A DNA stretch of 64,000 nt, taken from Pseudomonas putida (GTDB lineage: Bacteria; Pseudomonadota; Gammaproteobacteria; Pseudomonadales; Pseudomonadaceae). The translations under genes were made by a program, and so were the position numbers. Below, piece after piece: positions 1 through 6,966 of this stretch. The notes beneath the pieces were generated by a model that saw only the letters and a program-made list of their open reading frames with translations, made no database searches and was not told the origin of the DNA. Positions within the stretch are counted from its first letter, which is position 1. The number at the start of each line of letters is the position of its first letter. The stretch covers positions 62,001-126,000 of the forward strand of contig NZ_MKZO01000011.1 in the NCBI RefSeq assembly GCF_001941965.1, read 5' to 3'.

Positions 1-849
1 ACCGCGTCGGGCGATTTGCAGAGAGGCCCCGATTTCGGCGACCGCTCTTTCGCCTGTAATGCCTAGTGCCGCGAACTGCGGGGTCAACTGCGGTAACCAT
101 CTGGCCATATCCGCCAGTTCGAATTGCCCGCTTTTGCCCGCCGAGGCCAACATGTTCATAGACCGCTCAAATCCGGCAGCACTGATACCAAGGTTGTCAT
201 TCAGGGCAATCGCCACCGAACCAAGGTCATCCATACTGGCTCGCGTTGCAGTCGCGAACTTGGCCATCAGGGGTGAATAGGCCGCTAGCTCTTTCGCGTC
301 CGATATACCGCCTGCGATAAGCACGGCTGCACCTTTTGCGACTTCAGTTTGAGTCTGGTTCCACCTCAAGGCGGCGCCGCGCATGACATTGCTCAGACGC
401 TCCTCTTCCGCTCCGTCAAAGCCACCCGTAATTGCGATGTCGTTGGTCTGGTCCTTGAAGTCCATGGCTGTACGCATCGACTGGATTATTGGGGCTCCTA
501 AGACAGCAGCGGTTCCGACCGTCTCCATTGCCTGCCCACGAAGGTCCGCACGGGCGTTCTTCAGGGTTTCGCCGCGCGCGATGCTGGTGTTGAGCCGCTC
601 CTGCTTAAGCTTGAGCTGGTCGATGCTTCTCCCGATCTGATCGTACTGGCGACGCATTCGACCCAAGCCGGTACCACCACTTGCCAAAGCGGCAGACAAC
701 TCTGCACCCAGGGTCTTGTGTTTGGCAGTCAGGCCATCGGTGGCCCGGCCAAGCTGCTGTACCGTGGACTTGGCTGTACCGAACGCTGCATGCAGGCTGC
801 CCGAGACGGCTGCGCCGATCTTCAATCCAACCAGGACTTCATTGGCCAT
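1..849 (-). CDS. Phage tail tape measure protein (5' part, cut by window edge)
   Basis: The reading frame runs from ATG at 849 off the left edge without a stop, giving 283 residues from MANEVLVGLKIGAAVSGSL. The product sets tail length and is injected or released during infection. The visible N-terminus has a helical, Gln/Lys-rich segment (about residues 55-85), followed by an Ala/Gly-rich, partly hydrophobic region, typical of Mu-family gp42 tape measures. It lies downstream of the gp41 tail chaperone, the usual place for this gene. No good ribosome binding site is visible before the ATG, so the exact start is uncertain. Length and C-terminal domains cannot be seen. Confidence 0.85.
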   Translation of the reverse strand, partial: MANEVLVGLKIGAAVSGSLHAAFGTAKSTVQQLGRATDGLTAKHKTLGAELSAALASGGTGLGRMRRQYDQIGRSIDQLKLKQERLNTSIARGETLKNARADLRGQAMETVGTAAVLGAPIIQSMRTAMDFKDQTNDIAITGGFDGAEEERLSNVMRGAALRWNQTQTEVAKGAAVLIAGGISDAKELAAYSPLMAKFATATRASMDDLGSVAIALNDNLGISAAGFERSMNMLASAGKSGQFELADMARWLPQLTPQFAALGITGERAVAEIGASLQIARRG

Positions 850-868
850 AGTTTGCTACGCTGCTGGA

Positions 869-1126
869 ATGTTCGAAAAAGTTGCCGTGATCACTGCCAA
901 GACCCTCTATGCACTCGCCATCGGCGCCGGTGTGATCTGGCTTGCCTGGCTGTGCATTGCGCATCTGCCGTTTTGGCTGGCGGTGCTGATGTTCTGCCTT
1001 GGCCTGCCGGTGCTGGCCCTGGCGGCCACCCCCATTGCGGCAGGTGGCGCCCTGATTGGCGGGCTGGTCGCTGGGGCGATCGCGCTCATTGCCTCAGTTG
1101 CTCGGCGGCCTCAACGCGGCGGTTGA
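869..1126 (+). CDS. Small hydrophobic membrane protein, opposite strand to tail genes
   Basis: The 85-residue product (MFEKVAVITAKTLYALAIG...) is almost wholly hydrophobic, with two or three likely membrane segments (about residues 10-30, 33-52 and 56-78) and a basic C-terminus (ARRPQRGG). Codons show the G/C-rich third positions of the surrounding real genes, and the opposite strand here encodes only Ala/Pro/Ser-rich shadow sequence. It fills the 237-bp gap between the gp41 extension and the tape measure gene and overlaps the gp41 extension by about 40 bp in antisense. No strong ribosome binding site is visible. I do not recognise a family. It could be a moron affecting superinfection or lysis, but no function can be assigned. 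Confidence 0.55.
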   Translation: MFEKVAVITAKTLYALAIGAGVIWLAWLCIAHLPFWLAVLMFCLGLPVLALAATPIAAGGALIGGLVAGAIALIASVARRPQRGG

Positions 1127-1262
1127 TCTCCCGCTCGCACACCTCGCACCAGCGCCAATAGTCATCCATTGTCAGCTTGCGGATTTCCGATGGCTGCATC
1201 CTGAGCACCAGGAGCAGCGCCTCGTCCCAAGACAACAGCGATGTCTCCGCCGCCAGCCATTT
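1086..1262 (-). other. Frameshift extension of gp41 (gp41' part)
   Basis: Downstream of gp41 an overlapping frame (+1, equivalent to -2) stays open through the gp41 C-terminus and beyond its stop to TGA at 1086-1088. It encodes an acidic/aromatic segment containing WDEALLLVLRMQPSEIRKLT and then DDYWRWCEVCEREI, clearly protein-like and without its own start. Tail assembly chaperone genes of long-tailed phages make such an extension by programmed frameshifting, reported as -2 in Mu. The shift probably occurs around the GGCGGCGGA stretch at 1246-1254; the exact slippery site is not proven. Confidence 0.75.
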
Positions 1263-1503
1263 CCCGAAACACGTCAGTGACGACCCGCGAATCGGCGATG
1301 TCCAGTTCGCCCAAGTCCTCCACGGTAAGGCCGGTCATCTTGGCGAACAGGAAGTCTTCCTGGGCGGCTTCGTCTTTTGGCGAGAAGTTGTGCGCTGCAG
1401 CCAGGTCCTTGCGCTTCAGGCGCTTGATCGGCAGCGACTCGACACGGGTGCCGGCGGCAGTGTTGAAGGGGAACTTGAGGGGGATGCTGAATTGGTCGGC
1501 CAC
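1162..1503 (-). CDS. Mu gp41-like tail assembly chaperone
   Basis: 113 residues starting MADQFSIPLKFPFNTAAG, matching the phage tail assembly chaperone (Mu gp41) family that helps load tape measure protein during tail assembly. GTG at 1503 is chosen because TTGGAG precedes it by six bases; an alternative TTG four codons upstream has no binding site. The C-terminal glycine-rich stretch of the zero frame (EMAGGGDIAVV) overlaps a second open frame that continues to 1086, so two products are expected. It is the first gene after the third late dyad (1580-1598). Confidence 0.8.
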   Translation of the reverse strand: MADQFSIPLKFPFNTAAGTRVESLPIKRLKRKDLAAAHNFSPKDEAAQEDFLFAKMTGLTVEDLGELDIADSRVVTDVFREMAGGGDIAVVLGRGAAPGAQDAAIGNPQADNG

Positions 1504-1579
1504 GAGATGCTCCAAGGTTGATCGATCTGATCAGTTGCTCTGAAAGAGCCTTGAGCATCGCATCTAGACGTGATGCTGA

Positions 1580-1598
1580 CTTTTGATCTGGTTTAAAG
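1580..1598 (-). promoter_or_regulatory. Putative late-promoter dyad, copy 3 (tail block)
   Basis: Minus strand reads CTTTAAACCAGATCAAAAG, an imperfect dyad differing at two positions from the copies at 8121-8139 and 15560-15578. It lies 77 bp before the gp41 start and directly after a terminator. Proposed binding site for the Mor-type activator; no consistent -10 box could be defined. Confidence 0.6.
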
Positions 1599-1620
1599 AC
1601 AAAGCCCCGCTAGTGGGGGC
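1595..1620 (-). terminator. Rho-independent terminator after the 76-aa gene
   Basis: Reading leftward, a GCCCC/GGGGC stem (1616-1620 with 1604-1608, 7-nt loop) is followed by TTTGTCTTT. It ends the upstream transcript just before the third late dyad starts a new one. Confidence 0.65.
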
Positions 1621-1629
1621 CTTGTTGGT

Positions 1630-1860
1630 TTAGCAGGTACGGCAGCAATTACAGCGGGGCTTCATCTGATAACGCCCCGTCGCCAGTGACAGGCTTAACG
1701 CTTCCACCAAAACCTCTCTGGGGGTTTCCTCCAAGGTCTTCTGCCAGTAATGTCGCGCTCTCACCAGGTCGCAATCCCGGCGAACCTGCATATCAATGAA
1801 CCGCATGATGCATTCACTGCTCTGTGTGTTTGCGTTTTCTTGCTCAGGAGTCAAGGACAT
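1630..1860 (-). CDS. Conserved-looking small phage protein, unknown function
   Basis: 76 residues from MSLTPEQENANTQ, mainly charged and helical, ending in a Cys-rich tail (RCNCCRTC). The ATG at 1860 is preceded by GGAGG at a good distance; a start 12 bases further out would lie inside that binding site. Its ATG overlaps the ATG of the opposite-strand gene at 1859 within one CATG tetranucleotide. It is followed by a terminator at 1595-1620. It sits between the tail tube and tail chaperone genes, where Mu has no extra gene. No family recognised; the C-terminal cysteines could bind metal. Confidence 0.55.
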   Translation of the reverse strand: MSLTPEQENANTQSSECIMRFIDMQVRRDCDLVRARHYWQKTLEETPREVLVEALSLSLATGRYQMKPRCNCCRTC

Positions 1861-2302
1861 GACCGCCTCCAATATTCAACAGTTTGATGAGATCACGGGC
1901 CAGGTACTTGGCTTGCTATACGAAAAGTTTCCAGTCCCTCACAGCCTAATGATCCGAGAGATAGCTCCTAACGGCCTCGCGATGGATGACTTCTTGTGCG
2001 CTGAAGTACCCAATGAAGTTGGCAAGTTCTTTCTTGCCAGCGTTGAGTGGCTGGCCGGCGCGGGTTACCTCAACGTGGGAGACGTTGCCTACAACGCCGG
2101 GTTCCTAGATGTTGTGCTCACCGCTAAAGGCCTTGAGGTACTCAAAGCAACACCAGCCAGCCTGCAGACAGGCCCATCCTTCGGCGAAAAACTGGCGGAC
2201 GCCTCTAAGGGCGGGGCCAAGGAAATTCTTCGCGGTGTGGTCAGCGAAGTTTTATCCCTTGGCGCTCGACTCGGATCGGCCCAACTCGGTCTGCCGAGCT
2301 AA
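1859..2302 (+). CDS. Moron-like 147-aa protein, opposite strand to late genes
   Basis: Begins MTASNIQQFDEITGQVLG, with AGGAG eight bases before the ATG at 1859. The N-terminal two thirds looks like a small globular alpha/beta fold; the C-terminal third (from about residue 105) is an Ala/Gly-rich amphipathic helix. It is transcribed against the late operon and ends exactly where the tail tube gene ends (convergent, no gap). That position and orientation, with its own binding site, are typical of morons expressed in the lysogen. No family recognised and no function assigned. Confidence 0.65.
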   Translation: MTASNIQQFDEITGQVLGLLYEKFPVPHSLMIREIAPNGLAMDDFLCAEVPNEVGKFFLASVEWLAGAGYLNVGDVAYNAGFLDVVLTAKGLEVLKATPASLQTGPSFGEKLADASKGGAKEILRGVVSEVLSLGARLGSAQLGLPS

Positions 2303-2827
2303 TCAAGCCTGCCCAATGTTCTTCCGATACTTGGCCAACTGATCCTCACCATTGACCTTGAAGATGTTGGCCAGGTAGTCGAGCAACACCACCTCGCTCC
2401 CGTTGAGCACCTGCCGAACGTAGATCGACGAGAACGGCGACTCGAACTTGGTCGGATCACGCGGCTTGTACGTCCCCAGCTGATACTCCTTGAACATCAC
2501 GGTCATCAGCGTGACAAGCGGCTGCTCGTCCACCAGACCGGCGCTGTTGAAGACCTGAACGTTCGACCGAAGCTGCAACTGCACCGTCTTGAACGGCGTG
2601 GCGAACCGCTTGGCCGCGTCGTGGTAGAGACTGTTCCAGACAATCTTGCCCTCCAGCTTGTCGATGCCATCCGGTAGCTCGATTAGGCCGACCATACCCA
2701 GCCCCTGGAAGTCGCTCATGACGGATTTCACCGTGCCGAGGTCAACTTCCTCCACCCTTCCGAAGAAGCTATTGCCGTCCAGGTAGAGGGAAGCGTTGGT
2801 GATGCGGTGTGCGCTGAACCCTGCCAT
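2303..2827 (-). CDS. Phage major tail tube protein (FII/gpM family)
   Basis: 174 residues from MAGFSAHRITNASLYLDG. The length and N-terminal pattern (an early strand, then an acidic EEVDLGTVK segment, then GLIELPDGIDKLEGKIVWNS) match the P2 FII / Mu gpM tail tube family. It polymerises into the inner tube of a contractile tail, inside the sheath encoded immediately upstream. Its ATG overlaps the sheath stop codon, so the two are translationally coupled. Presence of tube plus sheath shows a myovirus-type tail. Confidence 0.9.
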   Translation of the reverse strand: MAGFSAHRITNASLYLDGNSFFGRVEEVDLGTVKSVMSDFQGLGMVGLIELPDGIDKLEGKIVWNSLYHDAAKRFATPFKTVQLQLRSNVQVFNSAGLVDEQPLVTLMTVMFKEYQLGTYKPRDPTKFESPFSSIYVRQVLNGSEVVLLDYLANIFKVNGEDQLAKYRKNIGQA

Positions 2828-4248
2828 TACTCAGCTCCCAGGTTGACCAGGTACTCCCCGGTGATTTCGGTTTCGAAGGTGCCCCGTTCGAACGGCAGCG
2901 GCACGGTGAGTTTGTAGTTGAACAGCATATGGCCCAGTTCCAGTTCGGTCTGCGGGTTACGGGCCGGGTCATACCAGCACTCGCCACCGATCAGCGCCTG
3001 GTCACCGATCAGCTTGCGCATGAACTGGTTGACGCTCTCGGTGATGCTCTCGATCAGCGAGTCAGTGATCGGCTGGTCAACGAACTGGAGCGAGCTGTAG
3101 CGGATCGACTCGTCGATGATGTCTTTCGTGCGCCGGACGTTTTCGAAGTTACGCATGTGGGTCACGGTCGGCCAGGCAGCCGTGCGGTTGCCCCATAGGC
3201 GCAGGCCCGTACCGAACGAGTTGAACACGGTGGTGATGCCGTTCTCGTTGAGCAGGTTAACTTCGCTGCCGGCATCGTCGATGCGTGCCGTCAGCGGACG
3301 CTCCAGGCCGATTACCCCGAGCAGCTCCTTGTTGGAGCTGCTCCACCAGTAGCCGTTGTCGTTGTCCACCTTCGCCCGCAAGCCAGCGGCCCGAATCGAC
3401 AGAGGCTGCAGCCGTTCACCGTTCGCCGCGTCGTAGACCTTCACATGCGGGTAGCACAGACGAACCCGGTCACTGCTGGTGTTGAAGTTGATCGCGCCGG
3501 CCGGCCCGCGCCCGGCGATCACTTGTTGAACGGTGGTCCCGATGGGCGCATCGATGTAGGCAACGCCACCGATCTTGGTCGCCGAGGCGATCAGCTCGAC
3601 GCTGACGGAGTTGAGCGTACTGAAACCCGGTGCGATGAAGATCTTCGGGAAAAAACCGAACTCGCTATAGCTGTCTTGGAACGCCAGCAACCCGGTGCGC
3701 TGACCTGCGACTGAAACCGCACCGATGATGTCCGCTGGCGTGACCTTGGTGGGGTCGGCGTGGGTGTAATCGATCTTCACCTGACCATTGACCGGGATCG
3801 AGCCGGAACTGAGCCGCGTGACCAGGCCGCTCAGCATGTCAGCGCTGTAGTCGATGTCCAGGTCATAGGTGGTAGAGCCGTCCTCGCTCTTCACGGCCAA
3901 GACTTGCAAGGCACCGTGGTCGAGTTGCAGCCGGTCGTTGTCGGCGAACTCGCCCGTTGCGCCAGCCACGTTGCTCCGGTGTACGGCGGGATCGAGCACG
4001 TTGTAAACCAGGACCGTGCCTGCGCCGAAGTCGTAGATGCCATCCAGCGCTTCGGGAATGCTGAAGCCTGGCAGGTGGCCGCCGAATTGGGCGCCGTCGA
4101 TGTCGTTGAGCGACAGCGTCAGCTTCTTCACCGGTCCGGTCGGCGCGGTGCCGATCAGCGCGATTACCGCCGATTTGACCACACGGATCGCGCGCGGGCC
4201 GCGTTCGACTTCGGTCGTTTCGATGCCGTGTAGGTAGTTAGCTGCCAT
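2827..4248 (-). CDS. Phage contractile tail sheath protein (FI/gpL family)
   Basis: 473 residues starting MAANYLHGIETTEVERGPR, the typical N-terminus of Mu gpL/P2 FI sheath proteins. The protein forms the contractile outer tail cylinder; the C-terminal part with INQFMRKL-like and EITGEYLVNL segments is the conserved sheath core. The ATG at 4248 has an ideal AAGGAGG eight bases upstream; an ATG 18 bases earlier overlaps that site and is rejected. The start overlaps the end of the DUF2635 gene by 11 bp. Confidence 0.93.
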   Translation of the reverse strand: MAANYLHGIETTEVERGPRAIRVVKSAVIALIGTAPTGPVKKLTLSLNDIDGAQFGGHLPGFSIPEALDGIYDFGAGTVLVYNVLDPAVHRSNVAGATGEFADNDRLQLDHGALQVLAVKSEDGSTTYDLDIDYSADMLSGLVTRLSSGSIPVNGQVKIDYTHADPTKVTPADIIGAVSVAGQRTGLLAFQDSYSEFGFFPKIFIAPGFSTLNSVSVELIASATKIGGVAYIDAPIGTTVQQVIAGRGPAGAINFNTSSDRVRLCYPHVKVYDAANGERLQPLSIRAAGLRAKVDNDNGYWWSSSNKELLGVIGLERPLTARIDDAGSEVNLLNENGITTVFNSFGTGLRLWGNRTAAWPTVTHMRNFENVRRTKDIIDESIRYSSLQFVDQPITDSLIESITESVNQFMRKLIGDQALIGGECWYDPARNPQTELELGHMLFNYKLTVPLPFERGTFETEITGEYLVNLGAE

Positions 4249-4474
4249 TGGCTTGACCTCCTTCATCCTTCGCGGCTGCCCTTGGCGTCGCGGGCTTTCT
4301 GGTGGCTGGTTCTGGTTCCAGGTGTTTCAACTCCAGCAGGACTTTCGTGTAGTCATGGTCGGCAGGCAGCTCGACCGGCTGACCTGGTAGCAGCTGGACG
4401 TCGAGCAGCCCACTGCCAACGCGCAGGCAGGCTGCGCTCTGTGGACCGCTGTAGCGGTAGCGAGTGAGATTCAT
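4238..4474 (-). CDS. DUF2635 family phage protein (Mu gp38-like)
   Basis: 78 residues: an N-terminal strand-rich part (MNLTRYRYSGPQSAACLRVG, LPGQPVELPADHDYTK) and a disordered Pro/Ala/Lys tail. Size, sequence style and position immediately before the sheath gene match DUF2635 proteins of Mu-like phages, whose exact role in tail assembly is unknown. It overlaps the gp37 gene upstream by 4 bp (ATGA) and the sheath gene downstream, so expression is coupled. Confidence 0.75.
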   Translation of the reverse strand: MNLTRYRYSGPQSAACLRVGSGLLDVQLLPGQPVELPADHDYTKVLLELKHLEPEPATRKPATPRAAAKDEGGQANGS

Positions 4475-4956
4475 TGGAAACCCTCATGTTCGAAGTCGGC
4501 GCGGGTAAGGAGCGGATCGCTGCGTGGGGCTACGACCTGGATCTGCGTTGCGCCAGTGGTAATGTCCAGGGCGTACTGCCAGACGCCCTGGGCGTGTCCC
4601 AGGAACTGCTCCATCAGTGGCTGGCATGCACGGTCGCAGTGTGGTGGGTACCAGCCGGTCAGCACCTCGCGGATGCGGTCCAGGTAACTGGTGACGCCGT
4701 CCTTGCCATTGAGCTGGCGGAACACCAGGGTCAGACGGAAGATCAATTGGCGCTCCTGGAAGGCCGCATCGGTTGCCTCGGTGTTGTTGAACTTGCTACG
4801 CCCGTATGCCACCAGGATGGCGCCACAGGAGTGGTTCAGGCGGTACTGTCCTGGTGCTTCCGGGAACAACTCCACCGATAGCTCCCGAGTGAAGTGCTCC
4901 TGCAGGCGAGCCAGTAGAGCGTCCTGCAGTACCGTGGTTTGAGTCTTCGGCGCCAT
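4471..4956 (-). CDS. Gp37-like phage tail completion protein
   Basis: 161 residues from MAPKTQTTVLQDALLARLQ. It resembles the Mu gp37 family (tail terminator/completion position between gp36 and the sheath), with helix-strand order and the conserved-looking QLIFRLTLVFRQLNG and PHCDRACQPLMEQ segments. It overlaps both neighbours by 1-4 bp. Function follows from synteny and family resemblance, not from a catalytic motif. Confidence 0.75.
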   Translation of the reverse strand: MAPKTQTTVLQDALLARLQEHFTRELSVELFPEAPGQYRLNHSCGAILVAYGRSKFNNTEATDAAFQERQLIFRLTLVFRQLNGKDGVTSYLDRIREVLTGWYPPHCDRACQPLMEQFLGHAQGVWQYALDITTGATQIQVVAPRSDPLLTRADFEHEGFQ

Positions 4957-5387
4957 CAGTAGCCCCTCCAGACATCATCGCCAAACTGCTGACGACGAGA
5001 GCGGACACGGATTTCGCCAGGCTCGGGGGCTGCTTGACCGGTGGGCATGCCCAGGGTGACGACACCATCACGGATGCTTTCCAGCAGCTTGATGGTGTCC
5101 TTGCGACTGTCCTTGACCGCATCCGGCATCGCGCCTTCTGGCCGGCGCTGGTAGAGCCAGTGCCGGGCCAGCAGTACGACTGCATCCCGCAACACAGTCG
5201 GTACTGGATCAATCGGCAACTCGTAGCGTCCGCGCAGATAGCCGTCTACAAGCTCCTCGGCCTGGCGGACACCATCCTCGATCACGCGCTCGTCCGGCAG
5301 ATCAGCAGCAGGATCATCGTTGGAGAGCTGAACAAGCGTCAGCTCAGGGATCGCCCGACCTACGTCGTCGCGGTTGCAGTAGCGCAT
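4956..5387 (-). CDS. DUF1320 (Mu gp36-like) head-tail protein
   Basis: 143 residues starting MRYCNRDDVGRAIPELTLVQL, the standard N-terminus of DUF1320/gp36 proteins, with a helical middle (VRQAEELVDGYLRGRYELPI, LLARHWLYQRRPEGA). These are thought to act as head-tail connector or completion proteins. The start at 5387 is chosen by the conserved MRYC start; the open frame continues upstream into sequence with no protein-like character. It lies 3 bp after the capsid cement-like gene and overlaps gp37 by one base. Confidence 0.82.
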   Translation of the reverse strand: MRYCNRDDVGRAIPELTLVQLSNDDPAADLPDERVIEDGVRQAEELVDGYLRGRYELPIDPVPTVLRDAVVLLARHWLYQRRPEGAMPDAVKDSRKDTIKLLESIRDGVVTLGMPTGQAAPEPGEIRVRSRRQQFGDDVWRGY

Positions 5388-5389
5388 GG

Positions 5390-5722
5390 TCAGATCCCGC
5401 GCACGATACGGATGATGTCGCCCGCTGCCGTCGCAGCGTCCAGCGCAGTCCCATTGCTGACACCTTCCGCGCGAACAACGGCACGGCCATTGGCGTCCGA
5501 TTCGACTTCGGCGCCTGCAGCGATAGCCCCGCCCGCAGAAACCAGGCAAATACCGAGGACATCGACGGGAGCGGTGTTATCCGCTTCGGTATCCGCCGCA
5601 ACCGGGCCCAAGGACTTGGCGCCTGCAGCGCACAGGCCGCCGTCCAGGCCGGCGAAGCGGTGACGTGGTAGATCGACCAGGGCCAGCAACGAGGTAGTGA
5701 GTACAGTCTGTTTGGTCTTCAT
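5390..5722 (-). CDS. Capsid decoration/cement-like protein
   Basis: 110 residues, Ala/Gly/Val-rich, with the C-terminal pattern GTALDAATAAGDIIRIVRGI that resembles capsid cement proteins, which bind the outside of the head. It sits two genes downstream of the major capsid gene. It overlaps the preceding gene by 4 bp. The assignment rests on composition, length and synteny. Confidence 0.65.
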   Translation of the reverse strand: MKTKQTVLTTSLLALVDLPRHRFAGLDGGLCAAGAKSLGPVAADTEADNTAPVDVLGICLVSAGGAIAAGAEVESDANGRAVVRAEGVSNGTALDAATAAGDIIRIVRGI

Positions 5723-6021
5723 TCGGAGTCGTCCTCGGGTTCGATACAGCAGCTTCTCAGCAGGGGCCGTGCGACGGTATCGGTCAGCAGAAGCTCGTCA
5801 CCTTCGGTGTACAGCTGGCCGTTGTGCAGCACATCACTGCGGGAAGTAACGCGGTAGCGGCGTGTTTCGGGTTCTGGCTCTGGCGCTCGGCTGGCATCGA
5901 CAATGACCGAGGCTTGCGGGTCGGTGATCGGCGTATCGGGGCCCTTGCCTGCTTGAGCTGCCTGATCCTTGGCAACCTCGGGCTTCTGCTCTTTGTCTTG
6001 TGGCGTAGATTTCTCAGCCAT
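5719..6021 (-). CDS. Mu gp35-like small head protein, function unknown
   Basis: 100 residues: a charged, probably disordered N-terminal half (Lys/Glu/Gln/Pro-rich) and a compact C-terminal domain of about 45 residues (RRYRVTSRSDVLHNGQLYTE, then EGDELLLTDTVARPLL). Such two-part proteins follow the major capsid gene in many Mu-like phages. The start ATG at 6021 lies just after the capsid stop. No biochemical role can be inferred. Confidence 0.6.
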   Translation of the reverse strand: MAEKSTPQDKEQKPEVAKDQAAQAGKGPDTPITDPQASVIVDASRAPEPEPETRRYRVTSRSDVLHNGQLYTEGDELLLTDTVARPLLRSCCIEPEDDSE

Positions 6022-6029
6022 GGTCCACC

Positions 6030-6953
6030 TCAGCCGTTGATGTCGGAAATCAGGTAGCCGGCATCGGCGCCGACGACGACGGGCTTGTAGATGTCGGTGT
6101 TGCGCACGAAGTGGAGCTTGCCGCCCGCGCCGTCGTAGGTGTCGATTTCGGGCATGCCTTTGCGGCGCAGGGTGTAGCCAAAGCTGGGGTCTTCGTAGTT
6201 GGTCTGGGAGCCAGCCTGTGGCTTGGCGACATAGGCCAGCTGCAGGGTGTCGGTCCAGATGTCGCCTACCGAGTTGGTATTGGCGAGCGCTTCACCGATG
6301 TAGATCTCATTGATACCGAACAGCACCTTGAGGTGCTCGAGGGTGATGAGTTTGCGCTCATTGCTGCCCAGGGCTTCCTGCAACTTCGGATGGAACTTGA
6401 GCGATGCGTAGGCCGAAGCACCCATCGTGATGGTATTGGGCCGGACACCGATGCGGCTGCGGATCACTTCCTTGCCACGCTCAACATCCTGAATGGGATC
6501 ACCGCCGCCATTGCTCCATTGGCTGTTGCCAGCCAGGGTGACCTTCGCGCCCGCCAAGTAGGTGCCGGGGTTCTGTGCAAGCTTCGCGCAGGCGACCTCG
6601 CGGCGCAGGTCAATGACATCGACGACACGACGCGAAGCGCGTGCCTGGGCATCGAACATGGCCTCGTTCTGTTCCCGGTAATCGACCGGGTAAGCGATGT
6701 CATGCTCACGCAGCACTACGTCCAGTCCATCAACATCGTCAGGGTTCATGATGTTGGACTGCGCCCGGATCGCACGTTCCGTGTCGTAAAGCTCGAACGC
6801 TTCTTTGCCGAACAGCGGGATAGTGCCGGCCTCCTTGTCCATCAGCGCAATCGGGAACAGCGCTTCGCCGATGAATTGGGCGTTGCGGTACCCCCGTGCA
6901 AGGTTGGTCAGTACCGGATCTACAACCCGGACTTGCTTCAAACGATCTGCCAT
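6030..6953 (-). CDS. Phage major capsid protein
   Basis: 307 residues starting MADRLKQVRVVDPVLTNLAR, with AGGAG six bases before the ATG at 6953. The pattern of an N-terminal arm, RNAQFIGEALFPIA and a helical middle with ASRRVVDVIDLRREVA is typical of the HK97-fold capsid proteins of BcepMu-like phages. It assembles the icosahedral head with help from the protease/scaffold protein encoded just upstream. The frame is open for 26 further codons upstream, but those have no protein character and overlap the protease gene. Confidence 0.85.
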   Translation of the reverse strand: MADRLKQVRVVDPVLTNLARGYRNAQFIGEALFPIALMDKEAGTIPLFGKEAFELYDTERAIRAQSNIMNPDDVDGLDVVLREHDIAYPVDYREQNEAMFDAQARASRRVVDVIDLRREVACAKLAQNPGTYLAGAKVTLAGNSQWSNGGGDPIQDVERGKEVIRSRIGVRPNTITMGASAYASLKFHPKLQEALGSNERKLITLEHLKVLFGINEIYIGEALANTNSVGDIWTDTLQLAYVAKPQAGSQTNYEDPSFGYTLRRKGMPEIDTYDGAGGKLHFVRNTDIYKPVVVGADAGYLISDING

Positions 6954-6966
6954 GGTGGCTCCTGGA

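Noticed and set aside
907..1089. Leftward 60-aa frame starting in an ATGA overlap with the gp41 extension
   Set aside because: The start overlap is tempting, but the product is Ala/Pro/Ser-rich and looks like the antisense of the hydrophobic plus-strand gene.
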